Assembly: GCA_963930655.1 (NCBI GenBank)
Contig: OZ005611.1
Coordinates: 18,959,001 to 19,023,000 of the forward strand
Length of the DNA stretch: 64,000 nt
Direction: 5' to 3'
DNA from: Myrica gale
Taxonomy: Eukaryota > Streptophyta > Magnoliopsida > Fagales > Myricaceae
Shown piece by piece: positions 45,655-57,595 of this stretch. Each line of letters begins with the position of its first letter. Position 1 is the stretch's first letter. The notes under the pieces were generated by a model. The model did not search any database. It worked only from the letters and a program-made list of their open reading frames with translations, and was not told where the DNA came from. The position numbers and the translations under genes were made by a program.

Positions 45655-47237
45655 TTTATTCGAAAGAAAAATCATCATAACCTTAATACTTTAAAAAAAT
45701 AAACTTGTACAAATTCCAAAACAATACTACTCTCGCCCGCATGCCATCTAAGTCTGATCCTTGACACGTCGTTCAAAAAATATCTAAAAGTGGGGAAAAA
45801 TAACAACGGAGTCAGTTCGACAACTCAGTAAGCAAAAAAATATATATATTCTTTTCTTTGAACAGAAATACAGAAAATAGAATAACTTTACAAAAAAATC
45901 TCATTTGGCATTAACAGTAAGCCACATGTATCCCTGTGGCAGGGTTGTGCAACGACTTAACAGACGGCGAAACCGAATTAAATCAACAGTAAGTGGAGTT
46001 TTCCCTTCTAAGACTTAGTCACGTACGCTAAGTGTGCACAAGGGAGAAACTCAGACAAAAACCACTCCGAAGAATTGGTGCACTAAAAAACAGTAACAGT
46101 AATAGTAAGTTGGTACCAACAGCGGTAGTAACAGAACGTCTCCTCGGAGTTTGAAAACAGTATAATATATAATTACAAAATTGAGAATCAATGTCAGAAA
46201 TTATATTTAGTAGAATACAAAATCATTCAGAAACAATCATCTGAACGAAACTCCCTTTTATAGGCGTTGAGGATTTAATAACAAGGTACATGATGGGTCA
46301 CCAACGTTCTAAATCAAGATCGAACCGATGTCCCTTCGATTACTACCCATTCTTAACATTAATCGCATAAAATCATAAATAAAATCGTTAAAGAGACAAA
46401 ACGCCTCAACAAGTGGTAAAAAATGTGATAAAATGAAAGAGAAAATGATGAGAGAGAGAGAGAGAGAGATTTCATGAGAGAGAAGTCGAACAGTCGAAGA
46501 AACGACAGCCAGAAGCTGAAACTCGAGTGTTTTAGGGTTTGGGGAAGAAGAAAAAGAAAACGCATTGTTTCATTTAAAAATCCAAATCAGCGAAAACCAT
46601 TTAAATAAAGTAAACCTTCACCATAATTATTAATGCGTAAGGCACCTCAGTTGTCCAGTTGCACCTCTCCTCTCCTAAGTGCACAGATTAAAATCCCAGT
46701 CTAGCAATATATATATAAGAAACCGAGTTATCACATTGATAGTTTAGGGTGCAAATATATATATATATTTCAGAAACCAAGTTTTATCACATTGATAGTT
46801 TAGATGCAAAGTGTCATAATCATAATAGTCAGGAGCAAAAATATATTTTTCCTTTCTAAAACGTTAGGTTTTTTTGAAACAAAAAAGGAACACATGTCAT
46901 ATGCAGGCCTCTAGATTCTACTTTGATGGATAGTCTCACGCCCTTTTCGAACTAAATAAGTAGAGGAAAGAATCATGCATTTTAGATAAGAGTTTAATTC
47001 GGTCAAGGAAGGCATCTTTCTTTGAATGACCAAAGTTGTACAAGAATAAAAGTATCGTTGATCAAGGAATATGGAATCCATCGGAACAATTATCTTAATT
47101 TTTTTCTAGACCGCTAAAAAATGTATTTACTAATTTATATGTAGATTGTACTCATGTTTTTGAATTTAGTATTTATTCCGAAGTTTTAGGGTATAGAAGT
47201 TGATCATACATTAAAGTTATTGGGGCTAAAATAATAT
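45655..47237. other. Intergenic, possible Ty3-type LTR remnants
   Basis: No coding domain is seen. GTCAGTTCGACAACTCAGTAAG at about 45810 and an AAACCCTAAAACACTCGAG-type string near 46520 on the minus strand suggest decayed LTR DNA. At 46710-46810 a ~65-bp unit with TATCACATTGATAGTTTAG is tandemly duplicated. Confidence 0.35.
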
Positions 47238-48533
47238 CACTAGAGGGAAAGGGGTCATCGCTGACGGAGGCTTCCGTAGATAAAAATGGCAAAAGTCGTG
47301 GGAGTTGCTCTTCAGCCACGGCTTTCAGTCATCGAAGCTCGGTCGAGATTGTAGCGTGCAAAGAGCCCTAATTCGACGACAGAAGCTCTCCTTCGGCATT
47401 GGTCCAGCAGCGTCGACGAGCTGCAGTTCGTCAATAGAGGTACAACCCCATTGCCGAGGAGCTAAAGCCGCCGTCCTTCTTCACCATATGCACAGAAATA
47501 GCAAAACCAACCAGATAATCCATTTCAAACAGAGAGAGACAACAATCCATATAAAGTTTGAATCTCAACAATCTATATAAAATTTGAATCTTCATAAACA
47601 GTTGTACAATGACTTGACTCTACAAAATTTAAAACTTTACAAATCACCATAACAAGAAACAAACGCAGAAAACCCAAAAATCTGTAACAAACTAGATTTG
47701 GAAATCTAGATCTACAACAATCCAGATCTATAACAAACCCAAAAAAAAAAAGATCTACAATGAATAAAGAACTTTACAAATCACCATAGCAGAAAACAAA
47801 CGAAGAAAACCCAAAGATCTACAACAAACCAGATCTGGAAATCTAGATCTACAACAAACCATATCTACAACAAGCTAGATTTGCAACAAACTTAGAAAAA
47901 AAAAGATCGGCAACAACATAGGATTTCACAAATTGCAGCCTCATCTCTCCCAAATAGCTGGGTTGGCAGCCAATGAGCTTCAAAAAATTCCAGCCGCTCC
48001 ACATAGGCCAATACACCTCTTCACTAACTGTTCTCTTAGCTCAAACCCCTTCTTCATACATCTTGTCGTGGCTTCTTGTTGTTGGGTAAATCTTGAATAG
48101 GGAAAACACCAGGTATTAGAAGAATGGAGTGGAGCTTTCGACACAGATCTATGTTGGAGATGACTATGAGAGAAAGGGCAAAGGAAAAAAGGCAGAGGAA
48201 ATAAGGGAGAAAAAAGACAAGATGTTAGGAAAAAATTGAAAAGCCATGTTTCGTGGACAATGGGCTATGGCGACATTAAAAGTGGTGGTAGATAGGTGTG
48301 TCTAGGCGTAATTTGCTCTTCCCAAAATGTCAAAAAGTTAACTATCTGTAGTGACGGCCAAAATTGTCTCTAATAAAATATACTACGTATGTATTATTCT
48401 GTGTCTACGACAACCATTTGTTTGTTGCTAAATATATCAGTACTGACGCTTTTGTAAGTGAAGTCCCTAAAGGCCTACTCTTTGGCAACAGATTCTAAGT
48501 GTTCGGTCAGCATTGCTTGTTTTTCTTGTAGTG
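47238..48533. mobile_element. Non-autonomous CACTA element with TIRs and 3-bp TSD
   Basis: The left end CACTAGAGGGAAA (47238) and right end TTTTTCTTGTAGTG (to 48533) are inverted repeats with a few mismatches. TAT flanks both sides (47235-47237, 48534-48536), the 3-bp duplication expected for CACTA. The interior (1296 bp) lacks transposase. It has a 137-bp direct duplication (ACTTTACAAATCACCATA at 47633 and 47769) and GATCTACAAC repeats. Subterminal GTCTCTAA and GTGACGG strings occur near the right end. The open frame at 47305-47580 has no family. Confidence 0.65.
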
Positions 48534-48536
48534 TAT

Positions 48537-49640
48537 TAAAGACTTAAAGTACTCAAGTGTGAAAGAAATATTTTAATAAATATAAAAAGGCTGGTATATA
48601 TAGAGTAGTCATGTAATCTATTTGGAAAATGAACTAAAAAATTGGGAAAATCGCAAGTACTCAACTCAGCCCTGTGGAATTAAAAATAACATCATTATTC
48701 GTTAATTCCACGTTATTTTTTAAAGTCATCTTACAGAATAACGTACAGGGAGATCAATAGCATACTTTCATTTTCCGCTTGAAAACACATTTTCATTCAG
48801 ACAAAGACTGCAAGTACGCGACCCAAAATTTACGCAGTTGTCGTACAGCAGAGCCATCCAGTTATTATCAATTTATCATCATGTACAATCAATCATTTAT
48901 ATATGCACCTACAGCTCTCCGGTGTAAATTATAAGATATTTGGTGATTAGCAAGCAAAAATTTAAAGAATTTTGAGTTTGTAAGAGAAAATTTTGAGAGT
49001 TTAATTTTTTATTGGCATTTGTAAACAGTCGATCAAATAGTTTAATAATATTTTATTGTGAAGTAATTTTTATTGGAATTTTTAAAAAATTAAGGAGATA
49101 CAAGATTTGATCTAATTTTTATGAAAAAATAATTAAATTTGTTAAAAAATAAGGAGAGAGAATATTTTTATATAATTTTTTTGTTGTAATGAAAAATATT
49201 GAAATTGGGGTGAAAAGATGTTAAAATTTGTGTCAAAAGTTTGCCTTTTTGACCAAACATCATTGGAAGAAAATTATTTTGCTGTTTGCGTTGTGAATAA
49301 AATTCTTCAAATTAATCCACCGAATAGCCTAATGATTAAGGTGTACCTAATGTTAGACATATAAAGTGCACGATCTTAAGGACGCATTTGCAAACCTTAA
49401 CCATTTGAAATATATAGGGAATTTGTGATAATTTAGGAGATTAAAGTTTTGTTGGGTTTTGACGTGAGAAAGTAGTGAAAAAAAATTGTATTTTATGAAA
49501 GTTGGTGAAAAAAAGAAAAGAGATTATTTGAGTGAATTTTTTATGTTTATTGTAATGAAAAGAGATGATTTAATAGGAGAGATAGATTATTTTGATGTTA
49601 TTTTATTTGATATTGAATTCATTATGTTTGCAAACTAAAA
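48537..49640. other. AT-rich intergenic with decayed MITE-like segments
   Basis: No gene is seen. The segments 48940-49260 and 49430-49640 have AAAAGAGATTATTTGA and GGGTTTTGA strings resembling the MITEs at 54918 and 59577, but no paired termini or TSD can be fixed. Confidence 0.4.
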
Positions 49641-52320
49641 TTTTGGTAAAATGGATAGTTGCAACAGAATCCCTAACAAAATGAAAGTCTATCTCCACAT
49701 GCTTTGTGCATGAGTGAAGTACAAGATTAGCTGACAAATATGTTGCACCAAGATTATCACATCACAACAGAGGAGCAGCAGAGAGGCAAATGCAAAGCTC
49801 CTTATGCAAGGACTGAACCCAAAGGATTTCGGCAGTTGTATTGGTGAGAGATTTGTATTCAGCTTCCAAGTCATGATTTGCTGCTTATGGGTGTTCCAAC
49901 AAATAAGATTGGAACTATAGAAAATGCAAAAGTCACCTGTGGACCGGCGATCATCAAGACAGCCGGCCCAATCTGCATCACTGAATGCAATGAGTGTAGA
50001 TTTAAAGGAGAGCTAAAGGTGAAGACCAAAGGTGGTCGTTTGCTTCAAATAGCGTAGAATTCTCTTAACCGCCTGCCAGTGTATATCTCATGGGGCATGC
50101 ATGAATTGACACGCTTTATTGACTACAAAAGAGACATCAGGACGTGTAAAAGAGAAGTATTTTAAAATCCCAACTGTGCTGTGGTATAGCGTGGGATCAT
50201 AAAAAAGAAAACCATCAAAGGCCGACAGTTTGATAGAGGCTGCCATCGGTGAAGGAACTGGTTTGGCCAGCTGCATGTTAGTCTTTTTAAAGAGATCCAG
50301 AATGTACATCTGTTGAGAGAGACAAATACCAATGGGAGTAGGACAAACTTCGACGCCAAAAACAAAGTGAAGATCACCAAGATCCTTCACTGGAAAATTA
50401 GTGGCCAATAAACCGATGAAGTGTTGCACAAGCAGAAATGGGGAACGAGTGATGTTAAAATCATCAACATACACCAGAATGTAAACCAAGTGAAATCCGG
50501 CAGCATAAATGAACAAATTGGTGTCAGCCTGTGAAACAGAAAATCCAAGTTCCAGTAGGCGAGAACTGAGTTGGGAAACTAGGCCCGAGGAGCCTATTTG
50601 AGGCCATACAAGGCCTTGCGAAGGCAACAGACATGGGAAGGAAAATCATGAAGAATAAATGATAGTGGCTGCTACATAAACACTTCCTCTTGAAGGTCAC
50701 CAAGGAGGACGACATTTTGAACATTCAGAAGATACTGGAATAGCAAGGACCAAGCAAACCGTGGTGGTTTTGCAAACAGGGTTGAAGGTATATCCATAGT
50801 CAATGCCAGCTTGTTGGAGGAAGCCCTTAGCCACCAAGCAGGCTTTGTAACGCTCAAGAGAATCATCAGCCTTGCACGTGGTTTTGAAGATCCAACGGCA
50901 ACCAATGACGTTCTAATGTGAAGTGGAAGGCACGAGATGCCAAGTCTGATTCACAAAAGTGCCTGAAATTTTGTTTCCATGGCACGATGCCACTCAGGGA
51001 AGCGCGAAGCTTTAGTGACACATGTGGGGTCATCGGGCCTGAGGTGAGGGCATTTTGGTGTAACTGAGGTGGAGGTCATTTAACAGTTCCATACCGTAGT
51101 TGACTCGGTCTCAAAGAATTTGTTTGAGATTGAGTCGCCATATGGTGGCATGGAGGAGGCTCATCTTGAGTAGAAGGATCCAAAACATGAGACACAGGAA
51201 AGGAGGACTCAAGTTGAGGAGGGTCAGGACAAATGTCAATGGAAGGAGTATGTGGCCGAGGAGACGTAGGAAGACTAGAAGTAACAACGGGAGACTGGCC
51301 AAAGGACATTGTGAAAGGAAAAGGAAGAGGCATAACAGAGAAGGGCACTGGATCAGGCTCATTTGGAGGAGGCATGGCAAAAGGGAAAATACTTTCATCA
51401 AACACTACGTCATGAGACACATAGACACGTCTAGAGGCTTGATGTAAACACCTGTAACCCTTGTGATCAGGGTTGTAATCCAGAAAAATACAAAGTTGAG
51501 AACAGTAGTCCAGCATATGCTTATTAAGAGGTCGAAGATTGGGCCAGCATGCTGACCCAAATACTCAAAGGAAGGAGTAGTCAGGTTGACATTGAAAAAA
51601 ACATTCATGAGGAGTCTTGCCATGTAGAACAGTATTAGGAAGAAGGTTTATCAAGTAAACCACTATACTACAAGCTTTAGGACAGTAATGTTTAGGCATG
51701 GAAGAATGAGCTAAAAGTGCAAGGCCTATTTCAACAACACGACAATGCTTACGGTCAATCGAACCCATCTGCTGATGAGCATGAGGGCAGGAGATATGAT
51801 GGTGAATACCCAAGTCACTGAAGTGACCCAAATACTGAATTTGCGTTTGTTTGATAGTTTTTTTAAACTGTCATTCAACAAAATGTTGGAAAGCAACAAA
51901 AATAGATTTAATATCCGATTTGTAGGCAAGAGGAAACAACCACGTAAATCTGCTAAAATCGTCCACAAACGATACATAATACCAAAAACCAAGGGGAGTG
52001 ACAACAGAAGAGGGCCCCCATACATCCTAAAAAACTAAATCCAAAGGAGAGAAGACTGATGTGGAGAAAGACTATAAGGAAGACGATGAGTCTTGGCCTG
52101 AGCATAAGCAGAACAAACTGGCGAAGGACGGGCATAATGGAGAGGAAGTTGATGAGAAGCCAAAAACTGATGAACCACATGAAACGCAAGGTGACCAAGA
52201 CGAGCATGCCTGTCAGTGTGAGATGCAAGATGGGTCTGAGATGGACCTGAGGAGTGAAACACATACAAACCAATGTCAGTCTTGCCTTGAAGTAGAATTC
52301 GACTCACTGAGAGGGGAGCG
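49641..52320 (-). pseudogene. Copia pol fragment (integrase-RT-RNase H), disrupted
   Basis: On the minus strand, GAG-pre-integrase (THLASHTDRHARLGHLAFHVVHQ) lies at 52307-52035. The integrase core remnants (HQQMGSIDRKHCRVVEIGLALLAHSSMPKHY) follow at 51831-51565, then the integrase-RT linker with FLDYNPDHKGYRCLHQASRRVYVSHDVVFDE at 51516-51076. RT carries YILVYVDDFNIT (YVDD intact) and FPVKDLGDLHFVFGVEV at 50627-50088. An RNase H tail ([24 protein letters not shown]) ends near 49641. At least five frame changes occur. Gag, protease and both LTRs are missing. The opposite-strand frames at 51100-52324 are shadows. Confidence 0.9.
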
Positions 52321-52480
52321 TTAGAGAATATAATTCAAATAATAAAATCTTCTTTGACATATTAATGGTCACTAAAAGTCATATACGTGCAAACATTATA
52401 TATATTTGAATTTAAGCCGAAGAAAAATTGAATCTGCATAAATAGAAAAATATGGATTTTTATATTCATATCTAGCCTTT
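52310..52480 (+). repeat. Purine tract and LTR-like start, opposite strand to the pol fragment
   Basis: GAGAGGGGAG is followed by CGTTAGAGAATATAATTC on the plus strand, the layout of a 3' purine tract and LTR start (TGTTAGAG... with T to C). It faces the opposite way from the adjoining Copia pol fragment. Confidence 0.4.
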
Positions 52481-52486
52481 AATATA

Positions 52487-53017
52487 AATCCAATTACTCC
52501 GCATGTCCTTGGGTTTGAACTTTTCTCAGTTTGGTCCTTAAGGTTCAATTTTTCCTAAACTTATCTCTGGGTTTGGACCCATTCCCAAATAGATCATGCC
52601 GTCAACTTAGTCAATAAAAATGCACAAGTGGCAAATAGCTAACACGTAGAAATGGACAACTCGATTTTTTTAAAAATTCTGCCCAATCACAATGTGACAC
52701 ATGTCAGTAAAATAAATAAAAATATTTTTTAGAAATACAAAATTAATAAAAAAACATAATTAATTTATTTTTATTTTTATTTAAAAAAAATGGGAAAGGA
52801 TCGGATCGGGGGAGGCCCCCTCTACCGGCCGCCGGGGGTGTCTGGCAGCCAAGATCTGGGCGGCCTGCGGAGGGAGGAGGTTTTTGTCTACTAAGTTGAC
52901 GACATGATCTATTTGGTAATGGGTCTAAACCTCATGGTTAAATTTACGAAAAATCGACTCCTGATGACCAAACTAGGAAAAGGTCAAACTCCTAAGACGT
53001 ACGGAGTAATTTAGCCT
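52487..53017. mobile_element. Foldback-type element, copy 2
   Basis: Left arm AATTACTCCGCATGTCC...GTTTGGTCCTTAAGG and right arm CTGATGACCAAAC...GACGTACGGAGTAATTTAGCC are inverted copies over at least 130 bp. The core is GC-rich (GGGAAAGGATCGGATCGGGGG). It shares the AAAGGATCGGA, GACACATGTCAGTAAA and ATCTATTTGG blocks with the element at 43735-44510. It is non-coding. Long terminal inverted repeats suggest a Mutator-like or foldback origin; TSD not fixed. Confidence 0.7.
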
Positions 53018-53243
53018 TATTTAAACTATTAACGTGTTCAAGATCAAAGATCAATTCGGGGTTCGGTGATATATAATATATATGTACGTTCTACACATAC
53101 TATATAAGTTAACAAGAAGAATCCATGATAGATTTGAAATCATATTGGTTACAGGTTTGAGTTCCAATTTGGTCGGCCTTTGCCATCAAAAAATATGTTT
53201 TTCTAAACTATCGGCATCATGCGCTTGTCTTCAAACTTATCAC

Positions 53244-54793
53244 CAGTGGCGGAACCCGGAATGCAATCGAAGGGGGGCAAACTCCTAAGGAAAAAAGACA
53301 AAAAAACAAATATTACGTAATACAAAAAAATGTCTTAAGAGTTAAAATATCCAAAATTAAGGTCTAAAAACACTAAAATATTGAAATACACTTACCATAC
53401 TATTTGCTGATATTGAGAGGTGACATTTTTTGAAAACATTGTAAAATAGCTTTGTTCTCAATAGTTTCAAAAATTTTCTTCTCGATATGTACCACCATAA
53501 AATTATTCATCTATTCATCTTTCATCTTATTACGCAAGTCAGTTTTGATAAACTTCATTGCAGAGAACACTCTCTCAACGGTTGCAGTCGCAATTGGTAA
53601 GACCAATGCTAACTCAATAAGCTGATAAACCAATGGATATAGAGTATGTTTTATTGTCTCAACAATCTTCACAGCAAGACCTCTAACATCTTGAAGCCCA
53701 GTAAAAGCATAATGACTTCTCCCTTCATAAATATAGTTTTGAAGTTGATCTCTAAGTACAACACGATCAATTGCTGAGAAATCTTCTAGATAAAGCACTT
53801 TAAGATGGAGTAATTTAGCATGATCAAACGCTGAGCATGAGTTTCTTAGATCAATACATGTTATATAAATAAGTAACTATGTACTTGCTTCTGTGAAATA
53901 ATGATTCATCTCCTGAGCGATCAAATCAATAACTTGGCAAAACACTTTCACACGAAAACGATAAAAATAAGTAACTGATTGCCCTCCATGCCGAGCCTGA
54001 CTACGAGTCACACGAAAACGATAAAAATAAGTAACTGATTCCCCTCCATGCCGAGCCTGACTACGAGTTGGAGTAATGTCTTCCATATTGGGCACCAGTA
54101 ATGGAGAGGTCTTGGATGCCCTCACGAATATTACTAGCTATCATTGATCTTTGACATGCAAAAAATAGGGTTGAACTGCTTGTTTTGTGGCTGATGTTGC
54201 CTAAGAGGAGGTGCTCGAGCCCAAATTCGGTGATTATGGGCTCCATGTCAGTGTTTAGGAGGACACTGCTGGTTTAATGGAGCCATAAATGTGTTTTTTC
54301 TCGTGGATGTGGGTCAGTTCTCGGGCTACTCTTCTCGCTATCTTTAACCAGACCTCAAGAGGTAGATGAAATGGTGATGATACGGGTTTCCCTGAATTTA
54401 AGAAAAAATAAACATGATAAATTATAATTTACAAGTGCACCTGTTTTTTTCTCATGTACTGTTTTTTATTTTCTTTCCCCTTACCTAAAATCTGAATTTT
54501 ATTTTGTTCACCAAAAAATTTTAATTTGAGCCCATAAAAATAGTGTTGGTCAGTACGCACTTTAAGGTAGTAACAACAAAGCAGTTAAATCTGCTCCTTC
54601 AAACCATTAACTAAACCTCTAGAGTATCGATTGGTAGTTAGTGGGGGCAGCAATATATTCTTGGACTCATCTACTATTTTTTTAAGTCAAGCAGTGTTTG
54701 AGGATGAATCAAATTCCTAAGGGGTGGCCCATATTAAAAAAATAAAAAAGAAATAATTTTTTTAGAGATTTTTGGGGGCTAGATCCACCTGTG
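53244..54793 (-). mobile_element. hAT transposon deletion derivative with 8-bp TSD
   Basis: CTTATCAC occurs directly before CAGTGGCGGAACC (53236-53243) and directly after GATCCACCTGTG (54794-54801), a perfect 8-bp duplication as made by hAT elements. The termini are imperfect inverted repeats (CAGTGGCGGAACC / CACAGGTGGATCT). Inside (1550 bp) only the C-terminal part of a minus-strand transposase remains. It is therefore an internally deleted, formerly mobile element. Confidence 0.9.
53455..54250 (-). pseudogene. hAT transposase (TTF-type/ZMYM1-like) C-terminal remnant
   Basis: On the minus strand, VPNMEDITPTRSQARHGG then VTYFYRFRVKVFCQVIDLIAQEMNHYFTEAST lies at 54090-53880. NSCSAFDHAKLLHLKVLYLEDFSAIDRVVLRDQL follows. 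The dimerisation domain PLVYQLIELALVLPIATATVERVFSAMKFIKTDLRNKMKDE ends near 53511, then a stop in place of Trp and MNNFMVVHIEKKIFETI. A 60-bp in-frame tandem duplication (TRSQARHGG(E/Q)SVTYFYRFRV twice) is visible at 53945-54068. Frameshifts separate the pieces. Confidence 0.88.
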
Positions 54794-54917
54794 CTTATCA
54801 CACATTTTATTTTTTAAAATTAAATAACGCATTTTGTTAACAATTTGGGTTTGTCATGTTTTATATAACCAACCATATCGATCATTTAACTCTTGGCTCA
54901 TTTACAGGTCACTGATA

Positions 54918-55115
54918 GGTCTTGTTTGAGCCCCAAAAATTTAGACCCAAAAATTTAGGTTTAATAATAAAAAATTCATCACATAATTTATTATTATTAT
55001 AATATTTATTAAAAATCTTCTCTCTCTTCACTTTTTCACCAACTCCCATAACATATCTTTACTTTATAATATTTCACAAATTTCAATACCCAAAATTTCC
55101 ACACTCAAACATATT
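54918..55115. mobile_element. MITE, degenerate, related to the Tourist-like family
   Basis: GGTCTTGTTTGAGCCCC at the left and ACTCAAACATATT at the right form an imperfect inverted repeat. The interior shares TTCTCTCTCTTCACTTTTTCACCAA with the MITE at 59577-59719. No clean TSD. Confidence 0.5.
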
Positions 55116-56430
55116 ATATATTGTTGATAGCTTGCCATATATTAGTACTATATAGGGGTTAGAAGCATTAAAATATTTGTAAATAACATTAGAAAATAAT
55201 TATATATATAATTGTCGATATATAGCTCGTGATATATCCGTATGTAAACAAAAATATAATTAAAAGGATAATAAGTATTTAGAAGAAAAAATAAATTAAA
55301 TATATATATTGGGTAATCGATAGACTTTATATGCAAATCAAAAGCTAGTAACATTATATGTAATTAAATATTGATAAAAGAATGGCTATCTACAAAACAT
55401 CGATTTCTTCAAACCCAGATAATTAATTCAAATAATATTTTGATAAAAGTTAAATGCTGATCAATAAAAGTAGTTGTAATTGATTGGTTCATATATATAG
55501 GTCGGGTCTTTACATTCACATTGAAACTCCTGGTTTTTTAGCAACTAAAATGTTCATTAACCCCAAACAAAAAAATAAGAGATAATAAATTGACATTCAG
55601 ATGATAGGATTGAAGTAGAAGCGCAATTAATAGGATTGAAGCAAAGTTTTATAAAATAATGAAACTACTAGTTTCACATGACTGCAAGCCTTTTGATTTT
55701 TTTTTTTTGTCTTTGTGCTAAAGACTTTAACCAATAACATAACTAGTTATAAGCAATATAAACCGTGGCTTAATTGATATGTGTGACGATGGTGCGACAC
55801 ATACCCAAAATTTGTCGTGTGCTAAATTTTTAGTGCGACTAATTAGGACCAGATTCATTCGAGTCTCATGCACAGACGATTTAGTTCTGTCACCCGAAAC
55901 TTATATATATATATAAATTGGTTAAATATACCTCTCATATCCAACTTGTTTTCATATTTTGCAAACAAAAAGTTAAATATGTCTATCTATTTATCTTGGC
56001 TAAAAATATTTATAGTTAGTGTCTTGTGCTGCTCTCTCCTTGTAAGAAAATTGTGTAATGTAATATTATTGTTGAGAAAATTATATTTTTCATTATCTAA
56101 CTAGCACTCATTTTATAATTCGTACTACAAACTAATAAATTTGACATATTATACCGGAAGAAACAATGCAATTACATTTTAAGTCAATATCTCACCGTTG
56201 AAATTATTGAAAAGGAGATGCGTAGCACAGTCTTAAATGTCAAATTACATTAATATAAGGTGTAAAGTATAATTTTATAGTAATTTTGGGTAAAACGTAT
56301 GACATGAGGCTTGTTAGTTTAAAATATAAATTAGTAAAAAAGATGAATTTGTTAATGAGAAAAGAAAAGAAAAAGTAAAAAAGATATTATATTTTCGAAC
56401 TAAAAACCACTTACCTTTCAGAGTGTTGGA
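55116..56430. other. AT-rich intergenic
   Basis: The stretch is very AT-rich with TA runs (55201, 55903) and no recognisable gene. The segment 55810-55890 is more GC-balanced and may be an old repeat fragment. Confidence 0.4.
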
Positions 56431-56434
56431 GCTT

Positions 56435-56648
56435 TTACACACGTGGATATGGAATTGAATAATAATCCAATGATCCAACGGGTGATATTGCTTCTCTGAA
56501 GGCTCAACAACAGCTTGTCGTGGAGTACGGCTACAGCGTCACCGCTCAGCCACCACTTACCTCATTTTGCTTTGTCCTGTTTCCTGTGTGTGCCTGTAGA
56601 GAGTGGAACCTGTCCTGACTTGCAGATTTATGAGAGATTGTGAAAATG
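56435..56648 (+). other. Orphan first exon ending exactly at ATG | GTAAGT
   Basis: A promoter-like stretch has a G-box-like CACACGTGG near 56438 and is followed by GC-balanced leader sequence. The sequence then reads GTGAAAATG|GTAAGT: a start codon at 56646-56648 with a strong donor immediately after it. First exons that end at the ATG are common in plant ribosomal and other housekeeping genes. No matching coding exon with an acceptor is recognisable downstream before the TPS gene, so this is either the remains of a gene or a non-coding first exon of the TPS transcript. Confidence 0.4.
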
Positions 56649-56913
56649 GTAAGTAAACCTTAGCTTCTCGTTGAATCTTTCAGCGTAGACGGTAGACCCC
56701 TGGGCCTTATCGATCCGTGCTTATCCATTCTAAGCTCGTCAGGTTATGGTTCGACTATTTGTTTATTTGTTTCTTTGTCTGACTCAAAAAGTGTTTCTGA
56801 GGCCGTGGGTCCCACATCAAGAACGAGCGGATAAGCCAATGTGACGTCCACCTGTAATTTGCATGCCGGGGGATCCAATTCCGATATCGATTTTCTTAGT
56901 TTTTTTTTTTTCA

Positions 56914-57595
56914 GGCTTAATTACCCTCTGTTTATGTAATATTTAAGTTTTAAAAAATAATCCCTATCTTATTATTTTTAACAAAATAATAATATCTAAT
57001 TTTTACAAAATAATTTTTATAATAAGACTTTCAACAAAAAAAAATTTTGTGGTATAGTTTTAAGACAAATTAGTCCTTCCGTCCAACTATTAGTACCCAA
57101 TTAACGGGAGAGTATTGTACATGTCACCTCAACATCATTCACGTGTTGACACGTGTTTTTTTTAAGAAAAAAAAATTAAAAAGTTGTCTCAGATTATACT
57201 TTTTTCCTACATCATTTACTTTTGTTAAAAAAATTAAACTTATCACTTTTACAAAATATAACTGTGTAGAAAACTTGCATATAACATGCCTCTGAACATT
57301 CTCAAGAACGTCAACAGTGGTAAGTTTATTTTTTTAAAAAAGATTAAATGGTGTGAAAAAGAAATATAATCTGAGAGACATGCACGATACTCTCCCGTTA
57401 ATTGGATAACGACAATTGGACGGATGAACTAATTTGTCTCAAAATTATACCATAAAAACTATTTTGTTGAAAGTCATACCACATGAACTATTTTATAAAA
57501 ATTAGATAATACATAGACTATTTTGTTGAAAGTCATATCACATTAACAATTTTATAAAAATTAGATACCACGTGAATTTATAAGATAATTAAGCC
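56914..57595. mobile_element. Foldback-type element, third family
   Basis: The ends GGCTTAATTA (56914) and TAATTAAGCC (to 57595) are inverted. The arms continue for over 200 bp: TCTAATTTTTA(C/T)AAAAT, ACTTTCAACAAAA, GACAAATTAGT(C/T)C, and CCAATTAACGGGAGAGTAT mirrored by CTCTCCCGTTAATTGG. The non-coding core has CACGTGTTGACACGTG. It lies just inside the sequence after the ATG|GTAAGT donor. Confidence 0.75.

Noticed and set aside
51100-52324. Plus-strand ORFs opposite the Copia pol fragment
   Set aside because: They are antisense shadows of recognisable integrase and linker coding on the minus strand.
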